A DNA stretch of 64,000 nucleotides, taken from NCBI RefSeq assembly GCF_014873765.1, contig NZ_JADBGG010000004.1, positions 1-64,000 on the forward strand, written 5' to 3'. The translations under genes were made by a program, and so were the position numbers. The notes below the pieces were generated by a model. That model saw only the letters and a program-made list of their open reading frames with translations. It made no database searches and was not told the DNA's origin. This DNA comes from Desulfomicrobium macestii. Lineage in GTDB: Bacteria; Desulfobacterota; Desulfovibrionia; Desulfovibrionales; Desulfomicrobiaceae. Shown one piece after another: positions 18,100-26,457 of this stretch. Each line of letters begins with the position of its first letter. Positions within the stretch are counted from its first letter, which is position 1.

Positions 18100-18235
18100 C
18101 CTCCGTCTCTGGAAGTTTTTTTCCGCCCGGGATGCGGGAGCAGTGGAAAGTGTCGAAACCGAAGCCTTGCGGGCTCGGGAGTTGAAGGATGAACAGGGGC
18201 GGCTTGGCCGCCGTTTGGAAGAATTGAACAACTAA
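17946..18235 (+). pseudogene. Decayed DUF5320-like small gene
   Basis: In a different frame from the NifX-type gene, translation from 17946 gives IPGKDGLRPAELGRLGGWGA and then a Gly/Arg-rich stretch, closely matching the MPG-x-D-x-T-G-P... start of DUF5320 proteins. The expected coiled-coil tail (SVETEALRARELKDEQGRL, stop at 18233-18235) is present but in the third frame, so a frameshift lies near 18090-18125, perhaps at the run of seven T. There is no ATG, only ATC, at the expected start. It may be decayed or may reflect sequencing errors. Confidence 0.4.
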
Positions 18236-18257
18236 CCGCGTATCGTGGAGTAACTGA

Positions 18258-19169
18258 ATGGAGAATATGGAAAACAGCGCCCCCAGGGCCAGTTCGTGCG
18301 ATTCATGCAAGGATTCCAGCTGCTCGGCGGCCAAGCGCGAGCTGGGTGAGAACGATCAGGATTTCGAGGACCGTCGGGCCCTGCAATCCCGGCTGTGCCA
18401 TATCGGGCACAAGATCATGGTCATGTCCGGCAAGGGTGGCGTAGGAAAAAGCACCGTGGCCGTGAACCTGGCCATGGGACTCATGCTCGCGGGCAAGAAG
18501 GTCGGGCTCCTCGATGTCGACATCCATGGACCCAGCGTGCCGACCATGCTCGGCCTGGAAGGGGCGAACATCGAAGCCGGTCCCGACGGCCTCGTGCCGG
18601 TGGAGCTTGGGCACCTGAAGGTCATGTCCATGGGCTTTTTGTTGCGCAATCCCGACGACGCGGTCATCTGGCGCGGTCCGGTCAAAGGTAACGTCATCAA
18701 GCAGTTTCTGAAGGACGTGGCCTGGGGCGATCTGGATTACCTGATCATTGACGCGCCTCCCGGCACCGGCGACGAGCCCCTGTCCATCTGCCAGCTCATC
18801 AACCCCATCGACGGAGCCGTTGTGGTGACCACGCCGCAGCGTGTGGCGGCCATGGATGTGCGCAAGTCCATCACCTTCTGTGCGCAGGTCGGCATGAAGG
18901 TGCTGGGCGTGGTCGAGAACATGAGCGGATTCGTGTGTCCCAAGTGCGGAGAGCTGACCCATATCCTGCGTTCCGGCGGCGGACGGCTCATGGCTGAGGA
19001 CATGGGCGTTCCCTTTCTCGGTTCCATCCCCATCGATCCGATGGTGGCCGAAGCCGGCGACATGGGGCAGGCGTTCGTCATGCACCATGCCGCAAGCCCG
19101 ACGGCAGTACTCATGCGCAGTGTTGTCGCACCGCTTTTGGAGCTGCCAACTGTCAAACAGGATGCCTGA
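18258..19169 (+). CDS. mrp: Mrp/NBP35-type Fe-S carrier ATPase
   Basis: The 303-residue P-loop protein has an N-terminal cysteine cluster ([12 protein letters not shown], residues 13-24), a deviant Walker A (SGKGGVGKS), the switch motif DVDIHGPS, and a C-terminal CPKCGE that can hold a bridging Fe-S cluster. Mrp/NBP35 proteins bind and transfer Fe-S clusters in an ATP-linked way. Next to a NifX/ORP-like gene it corresponds to the ParA/Mrp member of the D. vulgaris ORP operon (DVU2109). The start codon follows a GGAG; a second ATG three codons on is possible. Confidence 0.88.
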   Translation: MENMENSAPRASSCDSCKDSSCSAAKRELGENDQDFEDRRALQSRLCHIGHKIMVMSGKGGVGKSTVAVNLAMGLMLAGKKVGLLDVDIHGPSVPTMLGLEGANIEAGPDGLVPVELGHLKVMSMGFLLRNPDDAVIWRGPVKGNVIKQFLKDVAWGDLDYLIIDAPPGTGDEPLSICQLINPIDGAVVVTTPQRVAAMDVRKSITFCAQVGMKVLGVVENMSGFVCPKCGELTHILRSGGGRLMAEDMGVPFLGSIPIDPMVAEAGDMGQAFVMHHAASPTAVLMRSVVAPLLELPTVKQDA

Positions 19170-19184
19170 TCCCGGAGATTCATC

Positions 19185-20024
19185 ATGCACAAGACCGTGC
19201 TGACGGTGCTGGTCGACAATCAGGCCGGCTTCGGATGTCTGGCGGAGCATGGCTTCGCCTTGTGGATAGAACATGGCGACGGGCGCATCTTGCTCGACAC
19301 CGGCCAGGGCACCGCCCTGGCCGAAAACGTCCGTGCGCTTGAGATAGATTTGGGCCGCGCCGACGCGCTGGTCCTGAGCCATGGCCATTACGATCATACC
19401 GGCGCGGTGCCCATGGTGCTCGGGGCCGCGCCGAAAGTGCGGGTGTACTGCCATTCGGGCGTGACCGAGCCCCGCTACAGCATCGCGGGCGGCGAGGCCC
19501 GGGACATCCGCATGCCCATGTTCTCGATGCGGGCCCTGGCGACTCTGCCTCCGGAACGCATGTTCTGGAATGGCGGGGCACAGTTGCTCGGAGATGGAAT
19601 CGGCCTGAGCGGTTTCATCCCGAGGTGGACGGATTTCGAGGATGCGGGGGGACCATTCTATTTTGATCCCCATGGCCTGCGTTCCGATCCCGTCGATGAC
19701 GACCAGGCCCTGTGGATCAGCACCGAAAAGGGGCTGATCGTCTGCGTGGGCTGCTGTCACGCGGGCCTGATCAACACCCTCACCCATCTGCGGGAAATCA
19801 CCGGCGAGAGCCGCATCCGCGCCGTGATCGGCGGTCTTCACCTTGGCTCGGCCAGCCGTGAGCGTCTGGAAATGACCGCGCGGGCCCTGCGTGACATGCA
19901 GCCCGGACTGCTGGTCCCGTGTCATTGTACAGGGGAGGGGGCTATCGCCTATCTGCGCGATCATCTGGACTGTCCCGTGCACACCGGCTACAGTGGGTTT
20001 CGTCTGGACACGTCCGAGCTTTGA
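19185..20024 (+). CDS. MBL-fold metallohydrolase (MptA/pterin-synthase-like subgroup)
   Basis: The 279-residue protein has the metallo-beta-lactamase signature SHGHYDHTGAV near residue 66, further metal ligands in the C-terminal half (GGLHLGSAS, CHCTG) and a conserved CVGCCHAG segment. This subgroup is often annotated as dihydropterin ribofuranosylaminobenzene phosphate synthase-like, but few members have been tested. It follows mrp by 15 bases and so belongs to the same operon. The role is unknown; a redox or cofactor function would fit the context. Confidence 0.78.
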   Translation: MHKTVLTVLVDNQAGFGCLAEHGFALWIEHGDGRILLDTGQGTALAENVRALEIDLGRADALVLSHGHYDHTGAVPMVLGAAPKVRVYCHSGVTEPRYSIAGGEARDIRMPMFSMRALATLPPERMFWNGGAQLLGDGIGLSGFIPRWTDFEDAGGPFYFDPHGLRSDPVDDDQALWISTEKGLIVCVGCCHAGLINTLTHLREITGESRIRAVIGGLHLGSASRERLEMTARALRDMQPGLLVPCHCTGEGAIAYLRDHLDCPVHTGYSGFRLDTSEL

Positions 20025-20076
20025 GATTCACGCGTTCGCGGCTTTCCGGCCGCGACGCCATCCCCCGGAGCATTGC

Positions 20077-20823
20077 ATGACCTACATCATTCATCCCATA
20101 GTCATGGGCACCAAGGTCTTCGACAAGGGCATGATGACCTATCAGCACGATTACGGCACGCCCTACACCATCCCCATCTACTGCTGGTATCTGGAAGGCG
20201 GCGACAGGAAGATCCTGGTGGATACGGGGGAGATGCACCCGGTGATCTCAGAGGAGCGGGAAAAGGCCATCGGCGGGAAGATCCATACCTTCGACGAGGG
20301 GCTGGCCCGTTACGGCCTGACGCCCGAGGACATCGACATCGTCCTGCACACCCACCTGCATAACGACCACTGCGAGAACGACGCACGGTGCGTGAACGCG
20401 AAGATCTACGTCCATGAAAAGGAGCTTGCGCGCATCCACGACCCGCACCCTCTCGATTTCCGCTATCTGGAGGACTACATCGAGGAGGCGGAGGAGAACG
20501 GTCAGATCGTGCCTTTGACGGGCGACACGGAGATCGCGCCCGGCATCACCATGATTCACACACCGGCCCACACCGAGGGCGGCATGTCCGTGCGCGTGGA
20601 GACGGACAAGGGCAGCGTCCTCATCTGCGGATTCTGCACCATTCTGGAAAATCTTTATCCCCCCAAGGCAGTTACGGCCATGGAGATGGAGGTCATCCCC
20701 CCCGGCACCCACGTCAATGCCTATGAAGCCTACGAAACCCTGGTCCGGGCCAAGACCCTGGCCGACCACATCCTGCCCCTGCACGAACCGAAATGGGCCG
20801 GGATGGAGAGCGTACCGGAATAA
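20077..20823 (+). CDS. MBL-fold hydrolase, N-acyl-homoserine-lactonase family
   Basis: The start at 20077 (ATG after CCGGAG) gives 248 residues. The metal motif is HTHLHNDHCEN, with further ligands HTPAHTEGG and the final LPLHEPKW. This is the AhlA/AiiA-like family, although in anaerobes such proteins often act on other esters or lactones, so quorum quenching should not be assumed. It lies 52 bases after another MBL gene and its stop overlaps the next start (TAATG). Confidence 0.8.
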   Translation: MTYIIHPIVMGTKVFDKGMMTYQHDYGTPYTIPIYCWYLEGGDRKILVDTGEMHPVISEEREKAIGGKIHTFDEGLARYGLTPEDIDIVLHTHLHNDHCENDARCVNAKIYVHEKELARIHDPHPLDFRYLEDYIEEAEENGQIVPLTGDTEIAPGITMIHTPAHTEGGMSVRVETDKGSVLICGFCTILENLYPPKAVTAMEMEVIPPGTHVNAYEAYETLVRAKTLADHILPLHEPKWAGMESVPE

Positions 20824-21056
20824 TGCTGATCATCAAGTGCGCGGCGTGTCGCAAGAAATTGTGGCGCTATCGCAAGCTGGGACCGGGCGAGGTGCTGCGC
20901 TGCCACCGGGAGCGGATCGAGAAGATCTGGATTCTGGAGGAACGGGACGGCAAGGTTTGGTGCCAGTGCGGCAAGGCTGTGGGCATCGACAAGGGTTCGT
21001 TCATAAAAATGAACAGGAATGCCTTCACGTATTCGGGGACCAAGATCGATATTTAG
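20823..21056 (+). CDS. Small zinc-ribbon-like protein
   Basis: The ATG at 20823 overlaps the stop of the previous gene, giving 77 residues. Cysteines are arranged as CAACRKK, RCHRE, WCQCGK, which suggests a zinc-ribbon or rubredoxin-like knuckle. Nothing else identifies it. Translation is almost certainly coupled to the MBL gene, and it is the last gene before the repeat array. Function is unknown. Confidence 0.7.
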   Translation: MLIIKCAACRKKLWRYRKLGPGEVLRCHRERIEKIWILEERDGKVWCQCGKAVGIDKGSFIKMNRNAFTYSGTKIDI

Positions 21057-21098
21057 GCTGATGGAAGAGGCTGTGTCTGGAAAATGGTCATAGAGACG

Positions 21099-22315
21099 AA
21101 GCGTGTCGGGGGCTTTTTTTGATCGAAACGCAAGGGAAATAAAGTGGTTGGACGCACTGCTGCCGTGTCATTCCCGCGCAGGCGGGAATCCATGCCTTTC
21201 GACTCTTTAAAATGACCTGCTCGCTGAAGGCATCCTGTTCCTTCGTGCGGCCGCGATCCGGTGCGTTTCGGGTCGGGTCCGTCGAAACTCCTTCTCCGGC
21301 CTCGTAATGCTTCCCGGCCTTGAGTTTTCGGCATCCTTCCGTGTTTTTTGCGGTCAACGGCCAGGAAACAAACGATGCCTGGATCAGTCAGACAGTCGAC
21401 GGCCCCGCCCCGAAACACCCCGGCCCGCTCGTAACGCGAGTTGGCGGGAAGCCTTTTCGAGCGAAGTGTACGAGAAACAATGTGGTTGGCCGCACTGTTG
21501 CCGTGTCATTCCCGCGCAGGCGGGAATCCATGATTTTCAACTCTTTAAAATGACCTGCTCGCTGAAGGCATCCTGTTTCTTCGTGCGGTCGCGATCCGGT
21601 GCGTTTCGGGTCGGGTCCGCCGAAACTCCTTCTCCGGCCTCGTAATGCTTCCCGCCCTTGAGTTTTCGGCATCCTTCCGTGTTTTTTGCGGTCAACGGCC
21701 AGGAAACAAACGATGCCTGGATCAGTCAGACAGTCGACGGCCCCGCCCCGAAACACCCCGGCCCGCTCGTAACGCGAGTTGGCGGGAAGCCTTTTCGAGC
21801 GAAGTGTACGAGAAACAATGTGGTTGGCCGCACTGTTGCCGTGTCATTCCCGCGAAGGCGGGAATCCATGCCTTTCGACTCTTTAAAATGACCTGCTCGC
21901 TGAAGGCATCCTGTTTCTTCGTGCGGCCGCGATCCGGTGCGTTTCGGGGCGAGGCCGCCGAAACTCTTTTGGCGCAGGGCGGCCGCGATCCGGTGCGTTT
22001 CGGGTCGGGTCCGCCGAAACTCCTTCTCCGGCCTCGTAATGCTTCCCGGCCTTGAGTTTTCGGCATCCTTCCGTGTTTTTTGCGGTCAACGGCCAGGAAA
22101 CAAACGATGCCTGGATCAGTCAGACAGTCGACGGCCCCGCCCCGAAACACCCCGGCCCGCTCGTAACGCGAGTTGGCGGGAAGCCTTTTCGAGCGAAGTG
22201 TACGAGAAACAATGTGGTTGGCCGCACTGCTGCCGTGTCATTCCCGCGCAGGCGGGAATCCATGGCTTTCAACTCTTAAAAATTATCTGTTCGCCGGAGG
22301 CATTTTGTTTCGCCA
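21099..22315. repeat. Tandem array of ~338-bp units with an embedded palindrome
   Basis: The inverted repeat ATTCCCGCGCAGGCGGGAAT recurs at 21170, 21508, 21846 (GAAGG variant) and 22240, spaced 338, 338 and 394 bases. The sequence between copies is nearly identical. The third unit is 56 bases longer because a segment containing CGGCCGCGATCCGGTGCG is duplicated. The first unit is degenerate at its left end (from about 21099), and the fourth decays near 22315 just before ccdB. Short frames in the array encode no recognisable protein. The palindrome resembles dispersed repetitive stem-loops of many Proteobacteria. Confidence 0.9.
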
Positions 22316-22320
22316 GGGTT

Positions 22321-22638
22321 TCAGATGCCTGAAACGATGAAATCCAGGGCGGCGATGATGTCTGATCGGTAGCGGCCAAGATCGCAGATTGCCTTGCCGA
22401 GGATTTTTCTGTCCACACCGGCCAGTTGCTGCGTGAGTGCGACGTACGATTCGCCGTCGATGTCCAGCACTGGGCAGAGCCTGGAGATGGCGGCCTTGCC
22501 GGCAAGGCGGAGCGGAGACAGGGGGATGACGACAGTTGTGCGCAGGTCGTCCAGAAGATCGGACTGGATGTCCAGCAGGTACGGGTAGGTCGCGCGAGTG
22601 GAACGGTTCGGATTTGCATAGACCGTGAATTGCGCCAT
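22321..22638 (-). CDS. ccdB: CcdB-family toxin
   Basis: The 105-residue protein matches CcdB: MAQFTVYANPNRSTRATYPY at the start, LLDIQSDLLDDLRTTVVIPL in the core and a C-terminal helix DIIAALDFIVSGI. CcdB poisons DNA gyrase, with the last residues making the contact; here they are SGI rather than the WGI of F-plasmid CcdB, so potency is uncertain. The ATG directly abuts the antitoxin stop codon. The pair is embedded in the tandem repeat array. Confidence 0.88.
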   Translation of the reverse strand: MAQFTVYANPNRSTRATYPYLLDIQSDLLDDLRTTVVIPLSPLRLAGKAAISRLCPVLDIDGESYVALTQQLAGVDRKILGKAICDLGRYRSDIIAALDFIVSGI

Positions 22639-22884
22639 CTAAAAACTCCGCATGCCGTCACCGGCGGCACCGGCATCTTCAACCAACTGATTGTATGCTT
22701 CGATGGCCGAGCGGTTTTCCTCTTTCCACAATGTACGCTGACGGGTCGCGACGATGTCGGCCAGGGCGGTTTCAAGCGTCGCGGACACATTGATTTTCAA
22801 GGCTTTGGCCTTGGCGAGCAGATCGCTGTTGATGCTGACGTTGGTCGGTTTCTTGGGTGCCTGAGTGTTATATGCGAGATTCAT
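22639..22884 (-). CDS. ccdA: CcdA-family antitoxin
   Basis: Two in-frame ATGs are possible, at 22890 and 22884; the second has better spacing from AGGAGA and is used. The protein has a ribbon-helix-helix N-terminus (KPTNVSINSDLLAKAKALKI) and a C-terminal toxin-binding arm (LWKEENRSAIEAYNQLVED) typical of CcdA. It should neutralise CcdB and repress the pair through the palindrome upstream. It directly abuts ccdB. Confidence 0.88.
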   Translation of the reverse strand: MNLAYNTQAPKKPTNVSINSDLLAKAKALKINVSATLETALADIVATRQRTLWKEENRSAIEAYNQLVEDAGAAGDGMRSF

Positions 22885-22914
22885 GCGCATCTCTCCTGTA
22901 TGAAGTATGTGGAT

Positions 22915-22943
22915 AAAATATGCGCATATGGATCAAAGAGCAA
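22915..22943 (-). promoter_or_regulatory. ccdAB promoter with overlapping operator palindrome
   Basis: On the minus strand TTGCTC (22943-22938) and TATTTT (22920-22915) are separated by 17 bases. The perfect 12-bp palindrome ATATGCGCATAT (22918-22929) lies in the spacer and overlaps the -10, an ideal place for autorepression by the ribbon-helix-helix antitoxin. Confidence 0.55.
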
Positions 22944-22947
22944 GGGC

Positions 22948-23100
22948 GTCGACGGCCCCGCCCCGAAACACCCCGGCCCGCTCGTAACGCGAGTTACGCG
23001 GGAAGCCTTTTCGAGCGAAGTGTACGGGAAATATTGTGGTTGGGCGCACTGCTGCCATGTCATTCCCGCGCAGGCGGGAATGACATGGCTTTCAACTCGT
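22948..23100. repeat. Detached copy of the array unit to the right of ccdAB
   Basis: From GTCGACGGCCCCGCC at 22948 through the palindrome at 23062-23081 this segment matches the array unit closely. It ends in the same CTTTCAACTC that follows the palindrome in the array. Here that string supplies the stop codon of the minus-strand CorC gene (23092-23094). Confidence 0.85.
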
Positions 23101-24402
23101 CTGACGCGCTTCGGGGGTGAAGCGGATGCGGGTGATGCGGCGTCTTTCGACGCGCTCGACTTTGAACTCGCCGTCCTTGACGGGTACGATGTCTCCCGGT
23201 TCAAGGACCCGTCCGGCCTGGGCCAGGAGGAATCCGGCCACGGTGGTGTAGGCCTCGTCCTCAGGCAATCCGAGTCCGAGCTTGCGATTGGCGTCGCGCA
23301 CGGCGAGCATTCCGTCGAGGATGAACGCCGCGCCGTCGCGCACGATCTGTGAACGCACTTCTTCGTCATATTCGTCGTTGATCTCCCCGACGATTTCTTC
23401 CAGCACATCTTCCAGGGTGACCAGACCTTCGAGTCCGCCGTATTCGTCCATGACGAAGATCAGGTGGGTGCGTGTGGCCTGCATCTGCTTTAAGAGGCTG
23501 CCCAGGCGTTTGCCCGAGGGCACGAAGGCGGGCGGGTGCAGCAGGGCGGTCATGGAGAAGACCAGTCCCGGTTCGCGGGACATGAACGGTTCCATGTCCT
23601 GGCGGAAGAGCACGCCGACGACATCGTCCAGGTCCTCGCCGTAGACGGGCAGGCGGGAGTAGCCATGAATCCGGAAGGCTTCGAGGACTTCGTCCAGGGT
23701 GGAGGTGACGGGCAGGGCCGCGATCTCGGAGCGCGGGATCATGGCCTCGCAGGCCTCGGTGGTGTTGAAGTCGAAGGCGCGGCGGATGAGGCGGCGTTTT
23801 TCCTCCTCGATCTGTCCGCTGGAGTAACTGGCGTCGATGAGCATGCGCAGTTCGTCCTCGGTGTAGACCGAGCCGTGGGTGGCGCTGGGGGTGAAGCCGA
23901 GCAGGCGCACCGTGCGCGTACCGGACCAGTCCAGCAGGCGGATGGGCCAGTAGAAGATGCGGTAGAAGATTTCCATGGGCAGCGCGATGGCCAGGGCGGT
24001 TTTCTCGGCCCGTTCCAGGGCGATGGTCTTGGGCGCGAGCTCTCCGAGCACGATGTGCAGGAAGGTGATCAGGCTGAAGGCGATGGCGAATGAGATGGAG
24101 TGCAGCACGGCGGGGGGCACTCGGCCTTCGAGCAGTGGGTGCAGCAGCTCGGCGATGGCGGGTTCGCCGATCCAGCCCAGGGCAAGGGAGGACAGGGTGA
24201 TGCCCAGCTGGGTGGCGGAGATGTAGGCGTTCAGGTGATCGATGAGGCGCAGCAGCAGTTTGGCTTTTCTGTTACCGCTGTCCGCAAGGGTTGCGATACG
24301 AGAACGTCGCACGCCCACGAGGGCGAATTCCGAAGCCACGAAAAAGCCGTTGGCCAGAACCAGCAGGACGACCAGCAGCAGAAAGGCTAAAGAGCGGAGC
24401 AT
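23092..24402 (-). CDS. CNNM/CorC (HlyC) family membrane protein
   Basis: The 436-residue protein has a DUF21/CNNM membrane domain (residues 1-190, four hydrophobic segments starting LAFLLLVVLLVLANGFFVAS), a CBS pair (about 210-330) and a CorC_HlyC C-terminal domain (about 345-430). The family is linked to Mg2+ or Co2+ export and resistance; the old hemolysin name is misleading. The last residues and stop codon lie in repeat-derived sequence, so the natural C-terminus may have been replaced by a few residues. Confidence 0.88.
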   Translation of the reverse strand: MLRSLAFLLLVVLLVLANGFFVASEFALVGVRRSRIATLADSGNRKAKLLLRLIDHLNAYISATQLGITLSSLALGWIGEPAIAELLHPLLEGRVPPAVLHSISFAIAFSLITFLHIVLGELAPKTIALERAEKTALAIALPMEIFYRIFYWPIRLLDWSGTRTVRLLGFTPSATHGSVYTEDELRMLIDASYSSGQIEEEKRRLIRRAFDFNTTEACEAMIPRSEIAALPVTSTLDEVLEAFRIHGYSRLPVYGEDLDDVVGVLFRQDMEPFMSREPGLVFSMTALLHPPAFVPSGKRLGSLLKQMQATRTHLIFVMDEYGGLEGLVTLEDVLEEIVGEINDEYDEEVRSQIVRDGAAFILDGMLAVRDANRKLGLGLPEDEAYTTVAGFLLAQAGRVLEPGDIVPVKDGEFKVERVERRRITRIRFTPEARQTS

Positions 24403-24548
24403 GAAGAAGTCCTTGATGAAAACGGGCTGTTTGAACTTTGGCCTGCGTGGTGGGAGCCCTCGCGGCGTTCTCGTTCATCTGTAACCATGATCGCCCGTCA
24501 GGGTAAAGACGCAAATGGCGTTGACGCCGAAATTTCGCGAACGCCGGA

Positions 24549-25217
24549 TCAGTCGTCTATTTCAATCAGCCCAAGGCGTGCGGCGTGGCGTACGAAGGCC
24601 ACGGGGCTTTTTATGCCAAGTTTGGTCATGATGGCGTAGCGGTGGTTGAGGATGGTCTTGCGGGACACGAAGAGTTTGGCCGCGATCTCCTCCGGGGTCA
24701 GTCCTTCGGCCAGAAGGCGCATGACCTGCTGTTCGCGCAGCGAGAGGCTGCCGTAGGACTCGTCCAGGGTCTTGGCCTTGCGGCCGGAGATGTCGCTCAG
24801 GCGGCGCAGCACCGAGGGCGAGAGGGAGCCGTCGAGGTATTGTCCGCCGGAGAGGACGGTGCCGATGGCTTGCAGGATTCCCTCGCCTCCCGATTCCTTG
24901 GACATGTAGCCGCTGGCTCCGGCCTGGAAGGCGGCGGCGATGAAATCGAGCTTGGCGTGCATGCTGACGATGAGCACGGGCAGGTCCGGCCGCGAGGCGC
25001 GCAGTTCCCGGGTGAGTTCGATGCCGCTGCCGTCGGGCAGGGAGATGTCGATGACCGCCAGGTCCGGGGCCAGGGATTGGGTCAGGCGCAGTCCCTCGGC
25101 GCAGGTTCCTGCCTCGCCGACGACGCAGAGGTCGGGTCTGGTGTCGAGGCGGGCTTTCAGGCCGTCACGGTAGAGCGGGTGATCGTCGATGATGAGGATG
25201 CGTTTAGGCGTGCTCAT
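24549..25217 (-). CDS. NarL/FixJ-type response regulator
   Basis: The 222-residue protein has a receiver domain (IDDHPLYRDG acidic pocket, phospho-acceptor Asp in LAVIDISLPDG, Lys in SGYMSKESG) and a LuxR helix-turn-helix (LSLREQQVMRLLAEGLTPEE, residues about 150-210). It overlaps the upstream kinase gene by 14 bases. Its targets are unknown; no neighbouring operon has an obvious shared site. Confidence 0.9.
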   Translation of the reverse strand: MSTPKRILIIDDHPLYRDGLKARLDTRPDLCVVGEAGTCAEGLRLTQSLAPDLAVIDISLPDGSGIELTRELRASRPDLPVLIVSMHAKLDFIAAAFQAGASGYMSKESGGEGILQAIGTVLSGGQYLDGSLSPSVLRRLSDISGRKAKTLDESYGSLSLREQQVMRLLAEGLTPEEIAAKLFVSRKTILNHRYAIMTKLGIKSPVAFVRHAARLGLIEIDD

Positions 25218-26349
25218 TGCTGCTCCTGTTGAGCGGGGTTTCGATGCGGATGTGCAGGCCTTGTCCGGGTTTGGAGCGAAAGCTGATCTTGCCGCCCAGG
25301 AGCTTGACCCGCTCGCGCATGCTCCACAGGCCCATGCGTTTGGTGCGGCCGGCCTGGGACAGGCAGCGGTCCATGTCGGCTCCGCACCCGTCGTCTTCGA
25401 TGCGCACCAACAGATTCGGGTAGGACCCGAGCAGGCGGATGGTCACGCGGCTGGCCTTGGCATGTTTGCGCACATTGTTCAGAGCTTCCTGGATGAGGCG
25501 GTAGATGTTGATCTGGGTGTCGAAATCGAAGGCGACTCCGCCAAGTCCGTCGGCAAAGACATCGACGGCGATGCCGTGGCGTAGGGAAAAGTCCTCGCAA
25601 TGCGCGAGCACTGTCTCGACCAGGCCAAGCTCGGTCAGCCCCGGCGGGAGCAGGCCGTAAGCCAGGTCCCGGATGGAGCGGATGGCCGTGCCGAGTCTCT
25701 CGGCGATGACTCCGGTCTGGGCGCGCCAGGGGCCTCCTTCAGGCAGGCCGCATCCGATGCGCTCCAGGTCGGCCCGGGCCAGGGAGAGGTCCTGGGCCAG
25801 GTGGTCGTGCAGTTCGCGGGCGATGCGCTGGCGTTCATTTTCCTGGGCCATGATCAGTTCCTGGGACAGGGCGCGCATCTGTTCCTCGGCCCGGCGCTGG
25901 GCCACGATGCGGCCGATCTGGTCGGCCACGGCGTCGATGAGGCTGCGTTCCTCGCGCAGAAATGGACCCTCGTCGCTGTCCGGACGTTCCTCCAGATAGC
26001 AGACCTCGACCGTGCCGCATTCGTCTGTCTCGATAATGATGGGGCTGGACTGGCACCAGCGGGTGCGCACGAAATTGCCGGAGTTGTGGCACGTGTCGCC
26101 GAGGCGGATGGAGGCGCAGGCGATGTCGGGATATTGCCAGGAAGTGCGGATCAAGTCGGCGATGCCTGACAGGAGTTCGCCTAGTGGTTGTTCGCGGTTT
26201 TGGGCCAGCCGACTGATCCCGTACAGGCAGTTGAGCTCTTTTATGCGCTCGAGCAGATCGTGGTGGGTCTTGCGGCTCTGGGCCACAAACATCCTCCACT
26301 CCTCGCTTGAGGCGGGAAAACTGTCGGTGGTGTCGGGGTGGATGGTCAT
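25204..26349 (-). CDS. Cytoplasmic sensor histidine kinase, NarX/DegS-type core
   Basis: The ATG at 26349 has GGAGA upstream; a longer frame to 26439 lacks such a site. The 381-residue protein begins with a helical segment and a GAF-like sensor (about 50-165, containing CASIRLGDTCHNSGNF). A HisKA_3 dimerisation domain follows (RIARELHDHLAQDLS, with the phospho-acceptor His in ELHDH), then an ATPase domain (NVRKHAKAS, EDDGCGAD, GLWSMRERV). No membrane segments are visible. Its partner is the overlapping regulator. Confidence 0.88.
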   Translation of the reverse strand: MTIHPDTTDSFPASSEEWRMFVAQSRKTHHDLLERIKELNCLYGISRLAQNREQPLGELLSGIADLIRTSWQYPDIACASIRLGDTCHNSGNFVRTRWCQSSPIIIETDECGTVEVCYLEERPDSDEGPFLREERSLIDAVADQIGRIVAQRRAEEQMRALSQELIMAQENERQRIARELHDHLAQDLSLARADLERIGCGLPEGGPWRAQTGVIAERLGTAIRSIRDLAYGLLPPGLTELGLVETVLAHCEDFSLRHGIAVDVFADGLGGVAFDFDTQINIYRLIQEALNNVRKHAKASRVTIRLLGSYPNLLVRIEDDGCGADMDRCLSQAGRTKRMGLWSMRERVKLLGGKISFRSKPGQGLHIRIETPLNRSSNEHA

Positions 26350-26407
26350 GAGCGTATCTCCTGGGCAACGGGCGCGTTGGCCGTGTAGCACAGGATGGGG
26401 CAGGGTG

Positions 26408-26445
26408 CCAGGGGCGGGACCGGCATGCGGCCGGTCCACCCCTGG
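26408..26445 (-). terminator. Strong stem-loop between the kinase and glutamate-synthase-like genes
   Basis: An inverted repeat (CCAGGGGCGGGACC with GGTCCACCCCTGG, one bulge) lies 13 bases after the stop of the minus-strand gene at 26458. No T-run follows, so it may be a weak or Rho-assisted terminator, or an RNA-stability element, rather than a classic intrinsic terminator. Confidence 0.4.
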
Positions 26446-26457
26446 GGATTGTTGGGA

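Noticed and set aside
20077-20823. MBL protein as proof of quorum quenching
   Set aside because: The family name rests on a broad MBL subgroup; no acyl-homoserine-lactone genes are near, and the operon context points to Fe-S or cofactor handling.
21099-22315. Repeat array as a CRISPR locus
   Set aside because: Units are about 338 bp, contiguous and nearly identical throughout, with no spacer-repeat alternation and no cas genes nearby.
21307-22332. Short frames in the array encoding FPRRRES-type peptides
   Set aside because: They arise by translation of the palindrome and its flanks, appear in every unit in several frames, and have no ribosome-binding sites.
22321-22884. ccdAB as evidence that the window is plasmid-borne
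   Set aside because: Chromosomal ccdAB pairs are common, and the window holds core genes (metK, ahcY, tRNAs) with no replication or transfer genes.
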